Notes under the pieces: generated by a model
What the model was told of the DNA's origin: nothing
Seen by the model: the letters and a program-made list of their open reading frames with translations, nothing else
Database searches by the model: none
In this document: one piece after another, positions 32,446 to 43,703 of the stretch
Numbering within the stretch: position 1 is the stretch's first letter
Layout of the letters: every line of letters begins with the position of its first letter
Source: Symsagittifera roscoffensis
Taxonomy: Eukaryota > Xenacoelomorpha > Acoela > Convolutidae
Length of the DNA stretch: 64,000 bases
NCBI RefSeq assembly: GCF_963678635.1
Contig: NC_087062.1
Coordinates: forward strand, 80,231,200 to 80,295,199
Direction of reading: 5' to 3'
Position numbers and translations under genes: made by a program

Positions 32446-34043
32446 ATAAGCAATGCCGCGACTCCGAAGCCTGGAGCATTTGACACGGAATGGGCAGAAC
32501 TGAATTTGGCGCCTATGAGGATGAGAGGCAGAGCGGAATTACCTGAGGCCTCCCTGATTTTGACGGGTGTGAAACCAGAGTTAACAGTGGGAGGAACGGT
32601 ACGGACGAGAACTTTCCTAGCACCCTTCGGCTATGAGGAGATCAGAATAGTCTATGGAGAGGAGGAAGATCAGTCAGCCGGCAGGCTAATCATACCGAAG
32701 TTTCCGGAAGGAGCCAGAACTGAAGAGCAAGGGCCCTCAAATTCGAAAGACAGATCAGAAGGAGATGATGGGCAGGGAGGAAGCCGTAGATCGGAAGAAC
32801 CTATGCAACAGAATCCCGATCAAGCTGAGAAGGAGGACGATAAGGCAAGGACAGGAGGAATATCCAGCCTAGATTTCAATTTCCTCAGTGACTTTGAAAA
32901 CAACGCAGACGCGTTGGAAACGATTGAAACAGCAAACGAAGGTACTTGGTCACTAGAACCTCCGTCGGTTTTTGTGGAAATGAACTGGGATTTGCCGGAG
33001 AGCAGCTCTCCGGGAAATTCTAAGGATAGAGAACAAAGACTCCTTATGGAATCACCAAGGAGAAGAAGGATAGAAGGCGCTGCCAGAGTAGCCTTCTTGG
33101 GAACGTTACCCAAAGAAGAGTGGGAGGTGCATCACCGAGACCATGAAAATAGGACGGGATGTAGATTGGACAGAGTGGCCTTTATGGAAGAAGTCTGGAC
33201 AGTAGTTCAGAGCTACAGAACCCAGTCCACTTTGAAAGTAGGTCTCAACCGACCAATAATGCGGGAAGTCCTTGACAAACTCGACGAGTGTGAAGGGAGA
33301 TTGAGTGAGTCAGCCACTGACGAAAGTGAGGCAAACTCTCCTATCAAGATGACGCCGCAAGAAGATAAAGGAGAAGTGGTATATCTGTCGAGAACCAGGA
33401 AAGGAACGAAGCGATCGAAATTGTTGATCAATAAGATCAATGAAATGAAGATGAAGCTGGGCAGCACAGTGGTATTGAGGAAAGCGGAAAAGACTAAGGT
33501 GGATTCTGAAATCTCGATAAAAGTTGTCAACTCAGCGAAAAGAAAACGAGTCGACGAAGCTATTTCGGACAAGGTGATGATCGATTGCCTGGCACAGACA
33601 GAAGGTTGACTGATGTAGCGATGGTGCCACCCATTCTCATGGCAGGGATAAAATCAACAGGTTATAAATCCAAACAGAGTGACCGCACTCTGACTGGAGC
33701 AACATTGGAAAAAGATATACTCAGCCAATGTGGGGAGAGTACTATGAAAGATTTTAAACCGTCTCCCATGAACCACGGAAAGGGAAGTGTCGTAGGACAG
33801 CTAGTCCCAGTGGAATATAACCGACTGACACTGTCGGAGACTGTATCAATAGAGGAACCCGCCGGTGGATACATGGAGATGTTGGAGCACAGAAACTCGG
33901 CCAGAGTACACTTAATGACTCTGGAAGACAAAAGTGCCATGGAAGGTTATCTGGAGACCATGATGCAAGGCACCACCCTCAAGCAGAAAGCATATTGGAC
34001 TCTAGCATTGAGATGCAGGCAGAGACGATTGAGCAGTTGGTGA
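32446..34043 (+). pseudogene. U6 3-prime region, part C
   Basis: Frame 32506-33609 (367 residues) is acidic and Glu/Ser-rich, with a Lys-rich end (SRTRKGTKRSKLLINKINEM, SAKRKRVDEA) that could act as a nuclear-localisation-type basic cluster; that is inference. It overlaps 33585-34043 in another frame (SQCGESTMKDFKPSPMNHGK, EEPAGGYMEMLEHRNSARVH), so one frameshift lies near 33600. It appears disordered and unlike the helical parts on either side. Function unknown. Confidence 0.5.
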
Positions 34044-35687
34044 GCCTTCCATGGAAAGCAGTAGTTACGGTACTTCGAGGAAGAAATGAGGACCACGCCG
34101 AAGATACACGCTTTGATAGCAGTACCTTATGTGAGAACTGAATTACAGCTGCGGTTCGCCTGGTGCATGATCGGACTGACTCGCGGGGAATATGATTGAG
34201 AGGGAAGGAAAAGATCAAAGGAAGACAAGGTTTTCCTGATGACGAGCATGGGAGATCTGATAATCCAAGAGGGAGCAGCAGTAGCGTGCGCGAAGCGGAG
34301 AGACATTCTCCGTTTCATCCGGTTCATGATAGAGCAATTTTCAGTGCCAGCCTTGAACACCTGTGTCAAGATGCTGGGAGAAGGCGATGAACGAGCGAAA
34401 ACCTTACTCTTGCTAGCACTGCTGGGTATATATCAGAGCAAACCAATGCAAGTGAAAATGAAAGAACCTGTGGAACTAGAACCCATGAGGAAAATAGATG
34501 AAATCAGGAGATTTTCAAACAAAGAGCTGAGGCTCACTAAGGAATCTTTGGGAGCAAGGCCGAAATCCAGTGAATACTGTGGATCGATCAGGAAGAAGTC
34601 CTACAGTTACGTGTCAGGGATCATAGGGATAGCGTACAATCCATTCCTAAATGAAGACATACGTGATTACTTCTTTGATTACGAGCAAGCAGTGTTGCTA
34701 AGATTCTGGACGTCTACAATTGCGACGATAAGAAGCGCTGCTAATTGGCAGACCAGGCTGGGACTAGTCTTGGAGGAAAAGGTGACTGCACCTTCCGTGC
34801 CAAAATCCGACAAACGAGTAGAGTTTGGATTGGGATTCTCAGATGAATTACTGAGAGCGAGCTTGATGGTGGTATGGGAACTGATGAGACCCTCATGGTG
34901 TCCTAGTCCCAACGCTGATTCGATGCTACATGCAACACAAGATGTACAGAGGGAACAAAATTCAGATTATAGTCTGCGTGACCTTAATATCATCTATAAC
35001 GTGATGACAACAGCCTCTAGGAGCAACGGAGAAGACAAAGTAGAGATGCCTGGCTGGGGACCAGAGGACTGTGTTAAACCTGGTAGCTGTCTGGCAGAAG
35101 TCTGTGGACTGGAAGGTCACGTTCGTGGAGGTCTAGATTGCGTGAAAATCCTGGAGAAACAACACAAGCAATTGACAATATTGTTTGGGAACATTGTGAT
35201 GAAAGCGAAAACGGAAACGGAGCTGATCGCAGATTGCCATGGAGAAACCGAGGTGAATCTAGTGACTACACTAGGGTTCTACAGCATGTTTGGTTCTTTA
35301 GAGTCACTATTGAATCTAGAACAGAAACATGAGACGGTCACGGCCATCAGTGTAGAAGTGTTTCCAGGAGTTTTGCAGACTGAGCAAAAGCACATAGGAA
35401 AATGGAGGGAAGCGATCGAGGCGGAAATGAACATCCGACACAGTGAAACTTATCGCAGACCATCGGGAGCTCGATACTTGGTGGGATCGACATTAGCTCC
35501 AATGTGCAAGAGCAGATACCCAGTGCATTTCGTAGCTGTGGATGTAAAAAGTACGAGAACGATCGTGCATCAGGCCTTCTCAGTGCCAGAGTGTGTGAGA
35601 CTAGCGAGAATGTCAGAAAAGTCTTATGATTTGCTGTGCAAAATGTTCTCAGCAGTTCCAGAGAGAACTAAGGTAAGGAAGAGTTAG
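34044..35687 (+). pseudogene. U6 3-prime region, part D
   Basis: The longest piece, 34239-35687 (482 residues). It is helical, with DILRFIRFMIEQFSVPALNT, YVSGIIGIAYNPFLNEDIRD, LLRASLMVVWELMRPSW, MCKSRYPVHFVAVDVKS and LLCKMFSAVPERTK. 34044-34238 reads on from part C with a frameshift (FAWCMIGLTRGEYD). The frame ends at a 5-bp insertion (about 35670) that the inverted fragments at 15582 and 18537 lack. No domain is recognised. Confidence 0.5.
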
Positions 35688-36388
35688 AATCGATACTGGG
35701 AAAGAAGTTCATGGGATACGTCAGTGGGAACTTCAGTGACTTTGAAAGACAAAAACAGAGAGGATCAACCGTTACGGATAACAACACAGTAGATAAGAAT
35801 GATGAAGTCCACCGAGTGATAATGGAGGCTTCGGGAAAGCGTAAATGGAGGAGCATCATGTTAACACATGATGAGTTTTCCTGCCATTGCTTACTGCAAA
35901 CATGGTGGTACCCCGGGCGTAGTAATCTGGTGTTGATCTGGGACTCTGGAGAGCTGCTCTCCATGGGTTTACCAGACAGATCACGGCCCATAACGATAGT
36001 GATAGTGGGAGTTATGATGGCGATACGATGGCTGGAGGCTCATGTGAAGGAGAACAATAGACAGGAGGCACCAACGAGAGAACAATTGCAGAAATTGGAT
36101 TGTCTAAAAGATTTAGATCTTTTTGAGACAATGTGCAAAAGTCTGAACATTCCGATGGAAGTGAAAAAGATATGGGCACGAAGACGACTGATGTCATGGT
36201 TCAGAGCCAACATGACTGCATGGTTGTACGAATATGCCAAGAAACATATGTCGAAGCACGGCAGAGTGTACAGTACGTATCAGCTGGACATTGAAGCAGG
36301 AGCTTTCAAGCGAGCTTTTGTAACTCATTGGAATGCAGTGACCACCGCCGTAAATAGAATCGCCAGGATGAGTGAATTGCAATTTTAA
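35688..36388 (+). pseudogene. U6 3-prime region, part E
   Basis: Frame 35711-36388 follows part D after the insertion: MGYVSGNFSDFERQKQ, MLTHDEFSCHCLLQTWW, LVLIWDSGELLSMGLP, PITIVIVGVMMAIRWLEAHV and WFRANMTAWLYEYAKKHMSK. It ends at ARMSELQF then TAA. At the end the DNA switches to gag at the microhomology AATTTTAACAATGG. Function unknown. U7 lacks this part. Confidence 0.5.
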
Positions 36389-36540
36389 CAATGGACCAGC
36401 AAACCAAGGTAACAACTGGTACAAACCAAGGGACGATATGGACAAGAGACGCTCTTGTGCAAATTGCAGTTCGACGGACCATCATGTGTCAGCAAGCCCA
36501 ACCATTAAAAAAAACAGATGGGCCAACAGGGAAACACAAT
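36389..36540 (+). pseudogene. Gag zinc-knuckle remnant between U6 3-prime region and SGNH copy
   Basis: Short gag piece (NNGPANQGNNWYKPRDDMDK, then CANCSSTDHHVSA with the last Cys changed to Ser), matching U1 at 6740-6870. It runs out in a poly-A stretch and joins CAGATGGGCCAACAGG, the start of the second 7582-bp copy. It marks the duplication breakpoint. Confidence 0.7.
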
Positions 36541-37749
36541 CAGTTGAAGTATAACTTCACAGGAGTTCCGGATACGGCTCAGAGAGCCTGCTTCAATCGA
36601 GCGACCTGGAATCCAGCAGTAGACCTCCAAAATTTGAGGAATTCCTGGATCACCATGGTGATGGCGTTTGGAGGCGCAACGATAGCTCAGTTATTTCGGA
36701 TGGTGGAGCTGATGAACTCAGGGAGAATCCCTCACGTGATGATCCTAGTAGGGTCAAACAACATCTCGGGAAGCTCAGATGAGGAGGAGGCACTATGGGA
36801 ATCGATGACGGTGTGCCTATTTACTACTCTCTGACAGAAGTTCAACTGCGCGGTACTGACCGTCTGCACTGCACCAAAGAGCACGAAGATGTTGACAGCG
36901 GCAGGAAGGAGACATAATGAAGGAGTAATCAGGTGGAACAAAATCCTGAGGAATCTTGCAAGTCGGAATGCCGGAAGGATGATCCTTATGGATTTTGAGC
37001 ATGAGCTGAGAGCTATGGATCAGGCGAGACTGACCACTGACGGCATCCAATTTGACACCATCGAGGGACAAGCTTGGTTGAACAGAGTCTTCCAAGAGCG
37101 ATTAGATGAAATGGAAGTAAAAATCTTTGACACGGGAGTGCTAAAGAAGGAAGAGACACCGAATAAACCAGCAATTTCAACATTTGTGCCTCCTAACCTG
37201 GAAACAAGTTTGGGAGCGGTCCCAGCCGTGACCATCTTTAAGCCGCAAAGCTCCAGCAAACCCGAGCCCAGGACGGACGTGCAAGATCGATTGGGGGAAG
37301 CGCCCTTGAGAAGAACCATCAATCCTAGACGAAGACTAGGGCCTGTCAACTCGGCAGTGGAAACGACCAGCACCTCTAGATCGGATACGAGATCAGAGAC
37401 GACGAGCACCATTCGAGAGGAGCAACGCCCCAACAGGAGCTCTCTGATGTGGTCGAGGCCCATACCTTCTCCCTGGCAAAAATATAAGTATGATCTGATG
37501 AAACTGAATCTTCAGACGGTGAGTTTTGCAGCAGATGCCATGAGGATGCTGAATCGAGCGAGGTTATCTGTCAGTGGACTGTACTCGATAACAGGAGTGG
37601 ACTGGTTGATAGCTGCTGGCATAAACTTCAGCTCTACAACTGCCTTGAGGTTTGCCGACTTAAAGGGACTGCCCTCGAACATTACAATGGGTCCAGTGAA
37701 CGAAAGACCGTTACAAGACGTGAAACTGAATCACGATGAACGAAATTGA
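36541..37749 (+). pseudogene. Second SGNH-like domain copy within U6, broken
   Basis: Duplicate of 28956-30167: AVDLQNLRNSW (same loss of the GDS block), VMILVGSNNISGS (GANN changed to GSNN), LWESMTVCLFTTL, the shared TGA at 36832-36834, then DGIQFDTIEGQAW to the shared stop at 37749. Upstream the frame opens into the gag remnant at 36391. Confidence 0.65.
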
Positions 37750-38186
37750 GAAGAGAGACCTGGAAGGTTCCTGACAACGAGGGCGCCGATTGGACAACAT
37801 ATGAAGATGTTCAGGCAGGTGAAAGCACCCCCAGGCCATGTGAAAGAAAGGGCGTACCCGAAACAAGTGAATCAGGAAGGTGATATTCAGAGATACGGGG
37901 GGTTGCAGGCGATAAAGAAAGACGAAACCATCTTTGCTGCATACGACAAGGCAGAAATGAGGAAGGCCAAAATCATGATATTCGCGAACTCAGACTTCGT
38001 ACATACCTCCAAGTCTCTGTTTTGGCCTGACGTAATAATGTTGGCAGCGGTCGACCTGAACCTAACATAATCCGTGTCGATGGCGATCGGAGTGCAAATG
38101 CAGACAGATATGAACCCAAACACAATTGTGTTCGCTGGCATCAATGACCATCAAAACCAAGATGCTACAAAGATTAATCCGATTAA
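37750..38186 (+). pseudogene. Second SGNH-like block copy within U6
   Basis: Duplicate of 30168-30604 with an identical translation: KERAYPKQVNQEGDIQRY, FANSDFVHTSKSLFW, TAA at 38068, MSMAIGVQMQTD and GINDHQNQ. It joins gag DNA of U7 at about 38187. Confidence 0.55.
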
Positions 38187-38966
38187 CACTTTGGCCCAAG
38201 GTGTTTCTTTTGTAAATTGGAAGGTCAATTTAAATAGAATTGTTCAATTTTTTGGGATGCTGTGGCAGACATCAAGCATCCAAGGCATGAGGAAACTTTA
38301 TCGGGTGTGAAAGCCAGCAAGGCTTGCCTTTTGAGTGAAGCGGAGGCACGCAGAAAGGAGAAACTGCAAGAGCTGGCAACAAAGAAGATGCAGGCAGTAA
38401 CGGAAGAGATACGTGAACCGGAACCGGTTAATGCGGCAGATGACTTCAAGATCGATTATAGGGCAGTCGTGGGGGATGCTCTAAACACAAATCCAGCAGG
38501 AGTTGGTGAAGAAGGAGTGCTGAGGTTGGAACTGTCCAACTTCAGTCGACAGCTCAAAATGAAGCCAGGAATAGATGACGACCATCGAGTAATTGTGGCG
38601 ATGTCGAATGATTTATGGTTCCGAGGAATGGACATAAAGGAGGAAGGAGAGAGAAGAAAGAACTCCAAGAATACCAGAGCTCACTTGGAAGCGATGGTTT
38701 TGAGAACCAAACCAGAGGCTAACCAGTGGCTACACCTAACTCCTCGAGTAGCGGCGTTGGGTGCGGATGCTTTTGAGCAAGGCCCAGTGATGATCAGGAA
38801 GATCCATGCCTACTTAGTGAAGGAGGTGAACCTGGCCGAAAATGGACTCAGATGGTGGAAGGGGAAGAAGGCTTTGAACGGACTGATAGCATGCTGGAAG
38901 GGCTGGGAGCCGGATGGACAGCGTCCTTCTTGGCAAAAGTCTACCCAAAACTCTCTCGATATTTGA
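38187..38966 (+). pseudogene. U7 gag remnant fused to 3-prime region, part A
   Basis: Duplicate of 30605-31384. The 234-residue frame differs from U6 by only two residues at its end (SWQKSTQNSLDI for SWRKSTQNSLNI). The gag to 3-prime fusion point is identical, so the fusion existed before the 7582-bp duplication. Confidence 0.55.
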
Positions 38967-40027
38967 CAAAATAATTCCTCCAAGCAGTAGTGGAAGGGTC
39001 AATTGTTCAAATACTAGCCTTGTTCGTGACGTTTGGAGCAAAAAATTTCGTAAAAGGACCAATTGTGTTGCTCACCGAAGGAATTCAAAACCTGCGATTA
39101 GATGGACTTCTAACGTTGATTGCAATAACGCATAGAAACTTGGGATGATTGTTGAATTTGAGGCGCTATCCAGAGCAGATGGGAGAGAACGTGAAGAAAT
39201 TTGACGTGAAGAAAGCCACGGATTCTTGGAACAAGATAAGAGATTTGAGACATACTCTTATCCAGTATCTCCTGCATCAGAATCGCTTTGGAACAGGAAA
39301 GGATGAGACGATTGAGAGGGAGGAAGACGTGAGACGACATGTCGGGGGCATACCCCTGCTAACGCATCTAAGCTTGGCCATGAGGACCGATCCCTTAGCG
39401 TTGATCAGAGGAGTCACGGAGTTTGTGACGTTAATTTATGGACCAGCAGTCACGCATGCGTTCTCTGACGTTAAGGTGGAAGCATACAGGAGGTCGGTGC
39501 TGCACCTGAACCTCATATCAGCAGTGGACGGCAGTGTGCTGAACTGATGTGAGCAGCACGTATTGCAAGAACTCATGAGCGAAGATCTGTTGTTTGGAAA
39601 GATATCGGAGCCAGAAATGACGGTCGTCAACTTCGACGATCACTTTCGTGATCATATGGGAGAAGTGGAGAGAGGGCACATTGAAGTATTTCCGAAGCTC
39701 TGGAATCTAAGGCCCTATGACAAGACAAATGGTGAGATAACAAGAATTCCTCGTCTCACTACAGCATACCACAAGGTGAGAGAGGAGACGAAAGGCTGGG
39801 GTGATTACAAGAAGCTCCCAGAGGAAATCCTTGAATTCCCTCTGATAAGAAGGATGTTGCTCGGAGCAGTCTCCGTAGTGCAAACTCCCAGGCTGAGAGT
39901 GTTTGAGACCAATGAAAGGAGGGTAGCGAAATTCTCGGAAACGATGGATCCGTGTTTTTTGGGCAGGAATGCCGCAGTGTTACAGTACACGCGATTTGCT
40001 TACACGGATCAAGCGACGAGAAGGTGA
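38967..40027 (+). pseudogene. U7 3-prime region, part B
   Basis: Duplicate of U6 part B: 39149-39547 and 39563-40027. The same TGA (39545-39547) separates the pieces. A few substitutions only (for example HQNRFGTG for HQNCFGTG). Function unknown. Confidence 0.5.
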
Positions 40028-41625
40028 ATAAGCAATGCCGCGACTCCGAAGCCTGGAGCATTTGACACGGAATGGGAAGAACTGAATTTGGCGCCTATGA
40101 GGATGAGAGGCAGAGCTGAATTACCTGAGGCCTCCCTGATTTTGACGGGTGTGAAACCAGAAATAACAGTGGGAGGAACGGTACGGACGAGAACTTTCCT
40201 AACACCCTTCGGCTATGAGGAGATCAGAATAGTCTATGGAGAGGAGGAAGATCAGTCAGCCAGCAGGCTAATCATACCGAAATTTCCGGAAGGAGCCAGA
40301 ACTGAAGAGCAAGGGCCCTCAAATTCGAAAGACAGATCAGAAGGAGATGATGGGTAGGGAGGAAGCCGTCGATCGGAAGAACCTATGCAACAGGATCCCG
40401 ATCAAGCTGAGAAGGAGGACGATAAAGCAAGGACAGGAGGAATATCCAGCCTAGATTTCAATTTCCTCAGTGACTTTGAAAACAACGCAGACGCGTTGGA
40501 AACGATTGAAACAGCAAACGAAGGTACTTGGTCACTAGAACCTCCGTCGGTTTTTGTGGAAATGAACTGGGATTTGCCGGAGAGCAGCTCTCCGGGAAAT
40601 TCTAAGGATAGAGAACAAAGACTCCTTATGGAATCACCAAGGAGAAGAAGGATAGAAGGCGCTGCCAGAGTAGCCTTCTTGGGAACGTTACCCAAAGAAG
40701 AGTGGGAGGTGCATCACCGAGACCATGAAAATAGGACGGGATGTAGATTGGACAGAGTGGCCTTTATGGAAGAAGTCTGGACAGTAGTTCAGAGCTACAG
40801 AACCCAGTCCACTTTGAAAGTAGGTCTCAACCGACCAATAATTCGGGAAGTCCTTGACAAACTCGACGAGTGTGAAGGGAGATTGAGTGAGTCAGCCACT
40901 GACGAAAGTGAGGCAAACTCTCCTATCAAGATGACGCCGCAAGAAGATAAAGGAGAAGTGGTATATCTGTCGAGAACCAGGAAAGGAACGAAGCGATCGA
41001 AATTGTTGATCAATAAGATCAATGAAATGAAGATGAAGCTGGGCAGCACAGTGGTATTGAGGAAAGCGGAAAAGACTAAGGTGGATTCTGAAATCTCGAT
41101 AAAAGTTGTCAACTCAGCGAAAAGAAAACGAGTCGACGAAGCTATTTCGGACAAGGTGATGATCGATTGCCTGGCACAGACAGAAGGTTGACTGATGTAG
41201 CGATGGTGCCACCCATTCTCATGGCAGGGATAAAATCAACAGGTTATAAATCCAAACAGAGTGACCGCACTCTGACTGGAGCAACATTGGAAAAAGATAT
41301 ACTCAGCCAATGTGGGGAGAGTACTATGAAAGATTTTAAACCGTCTCCCATGAACCACGGAAAGGGAAGTGTCGTAGGACAGCTAGTCCCAGTGGAATAT
41401 AACCGACTGACACTGTCGGAGACTGTATCAATAGAGGAACCCGCCGGTGGATACATGGAGATGTTGGAGCACAGAAACTCGGCCAGAGTACACTTAATGA
41501 CTCTGGAAGACAAAAGTGCCATGGAAGGTTATCTGGAGACCATGATGCAAGGCACCACCCTCAAGCAGAAAACATATTGGACTCTAGCATTGAGATGCAG
41601 GCAGAGACGATTGAGCAGTTGGTGA
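40028..41625 (+). pseudogene. U7 3-prime region, part C
   Basis: Duplicate of U6 part C, with a private TAG at 40355-40357 (CAG in U6) that splits the acidic segment into 40088-40357 and 40385-41191. The overlapping frame 41167-41625 follows as in U6, so the frameshift near 41182 is shared. Confidence 0.5.
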
Positions 41626-42894
41626 GCCTTCCATGGAAAGCAGTAGTTACGGTACTTCGAGGAAGAAATGAGGACCACGCCGAAGATACACGCTTTGATA
41701 GCAGTACCTTATGTGAGAACTGAATTACAGCTGCGGTTCGCCTGGTGCATGATCGGACTGACTCGCGGGGAATATGATTGAGAGGGAAGGAAAAGATCAA
41801 AGGAAGACAAGGTTTTCCTGATGACGAGCATGGGAGATCTGATAATCCAAGAGGGAGCAGCAGTAGCGTGCGCGAAGCGGAGAGACATTCTCCGTTTCAT
41901 CCGGTTCATGATAGAGCAATTTTCAGTGCCAGCCTTGAACACCTGTGTCAAGATGCTGGGAGAAGGCAATGAACGAGCGAAAACCTTACTCTTGCTAGCA
42001 CTGATGGGTATATATCAGAGCAAACCAATGCAAGTGAACATGAAAGAACCTATGGAACTAGAACCCATGAGGAAAATAGATGAAATCAGGAGATTTTCAA
42101 ACAAAGAGCTGAGGCTCACTAAGAAATCTTTGGGAGCAATGCCGAAATCCAGTGAATACTGTGGATCGATCAGGAAGAAGTCCTACAGTTACGTGTCAGG
42201 GATCATAGGGATAGCGTACAATCCATTCCTAAATGAAGACATACGTGATTACTTCTTTGATTACGAGCCAGCAGTGTTGCTAAGATTCTGGACGTCTAGA
42301 ACTGCGACGATAAGAAGCGCTGCTAATCGGCAGACCAGGCTGGGACTAGTCTTGGAGGAAAAGATGACTGCATCTTCCGTGCCAAAATCCGACAAACAAG
42401 TAGAAATTGGATTGGGATTCTCAGATGAATTACTGAGAGCGAGCTTGATGGTGGTATGGGAACTGATGAGACCCTCATGGTGTCTTAGTCCCAATGCTGA
42501 TTCGATGCTACATGCAACACAAGATGTACAGAGGGAACAAAATTCAGATTATAGTCTGCGTGACCTTAATATCATCTATAACGTGATGACAACAGCCTCT
42601 AGGAGCAACGGAGAAGACAAAGTAGAGATGCCTGGCTGGGGACCAGAGGACTGTGTTAAACCTGGTAGCTGTCTGAAAGAAGATACGTTGAAGGAAGATT
42701 TGGAGAGAAATGCGACGTTGTTTCTCCACATCAGCTTCTGCAGGAACAGAGAATCTAACGTTGACTCCCTACCTTGTTGTAGAGAAAGGGTAGAAGAGGA
42801 GAAGTGTTGGAGGACTGCTTCCAACAGCATCAGAATAGCTACCGATGTGTTGCAAGACACAGAGACTGAAAGTGCAGAGTCAATGTCGCAGTAG
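41626..42894 (+). pseudogene. U7 3-prime region, part D and possible native C-terminus
   Basis: 41821-42894 (357 residues). It follows U6 part D up to GPEDCVKPGSCL (about 42675), then diverges into 72 residues not found in U6 (KEDTLKEDLERNATLFLHIS, CCRERVEEEKCW, DTETESAESMSQ), ending at TAG 42892. Either U7 lost parts D-end and E by deletion and kept the true C-terminus, or the ending is foreign sequence. The array ends here. Confidence 0.5.
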
Positions 42895-43703
42895 GAGGAG
42901 ATGGAGCATTAACAAATGGCCGAAGAACAAGATGCAAAAACAAACGAAATTAGAAGAATTTAGAAGTTTTAGAACTTCTAAACGACGAAAAAAGAGGAAA
43001 CAAAGAAGTTAAAACTCAGAATTAATTTATATGTGTGACAAAAAACTCAAGTGAGAAACTAAGCAACCAAGTTGTAATTGAAACTGAAAGAAAATATTTA
43101 GTTGAGTTTTGAACATTAAAGATTTTGTTGCATTTATAAATTTGTATTTTGATTTTAATTAGTGGCTTTAGAGACACTTACTATTTATTTAGAAAGGCTT
43201 GAATGAAGAGTATATTTAAATTTTCTAACCTGCATGATTGTTTTTATTCAACTAGGACAACTGATCACTTTGTGGTGACAATGAAAGGCTTGGGAAATCT
43301 CTTGAACAAGGAGATTGTTTCATTGTTCTTTCTAACCACAGAGTTCCTTAATTTTAATTTTCAAGACTAGGAAAAGGATAATTTTAGCTTGTTGGTTGAT
43401 AGGACTGTCCAGCAAACTAACACCTTTTAAAACCTAGGAGAAAAAGTTTTAAAATCAGGGCATTGACGTTGGAAGCCAGAAAAATTGTTTTATCTTAGGT
43501 CATATCCTCAAAGTGCAGATTAGTGAAAGAATTTGGAAGGCTATAGTAGTGTAGTATGATGCCATTTATATTCTGCAGTGAGTCGATATGACGTGGATAA
43601 AAGTAATTTCGTGCATTTTTAAAATTCTGTTCGATGGCACTGTACCATTTTTACGAACATTGCGAGATTCAATGGGGACATTGACCGGGCTGTCCGGGGA
43701 GTA
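42895..43703. other. AT-rich flank after the array
   Basis: No gene and no LTR are visible. The first 100 bp are purine-rich and contain the hairpin listed next. I compared it by eye with 4326-5135 and found no repeat, so the array is not bounded by matching LTRs. Confidence 0.5.
42959..42982. terminator. Perfect 10-bp hairpin just after the array
   Basis: TTTAGAAGTT, loop TTAG, AACTTCTAAA: a perfect inverted repeat 65 bp past the last stop. It could form an RNA hairpin at the 3-prime end of the element transcript. Its role is unknown, and the AT-rich context makes chance possible. Confidence 0.3.

Larger units (their letters stand above)
28933..42660 (+). repeat. Tandem duplication, period 7582 bp
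   Basis: 28933-36514 and 36515-about 42660 are consecutive copies, matching at an exact offset of 7582 over the SGNH region, the second SGNH-like block, the gag remnant and most of the 3-prime region. Most translated blocks differ by only a few residues. The right copy starts at CAGATGGGCCAACAGGGAAA, directly after a gag remnant. It stops matching at GGTAGCTGTCTG (about 42675 against 35093). Confidence 0.85.
5136..42894 (+). mobile_element. Tandem array of seven broken Ty3/gypsy-type retroelement units
   Basis: Head-to-tail units on the plus strand: U1 5136-13344, U2 13345-16722, U3 16723-19677, U4 19678-25129, U5 25130-30604, U6 30605-38186, U7 38187-42894. The combined order is gag, protease, RT, RNase H, integrase start, SGNH-like domain, second SGNH-like domain, long unclassified 3-prime region. 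From U2 onward each unit is joined to the next at the same place: the second SGNH-like domain runs into the gag zinc-knuckle region at CACTTTGGCCCAAGGTG. No LTRs separate the units. All copies have frameshifts or stops, so none looks able to make a full polyprotein. Confidence 0.85.

Noticed and set aside
30916-42894. Envelope gene
   Set aside because: I see no signal peptide, fusion peptide, membrane anchor or Cys pattern in the 3-prime region.
4326-43703. LTR pair bounding the array
   Set aside because: By eye 4326-5135 and 42895-43703 share no extended similarity and lack clear LTR ends. A computed alignment would settle it.
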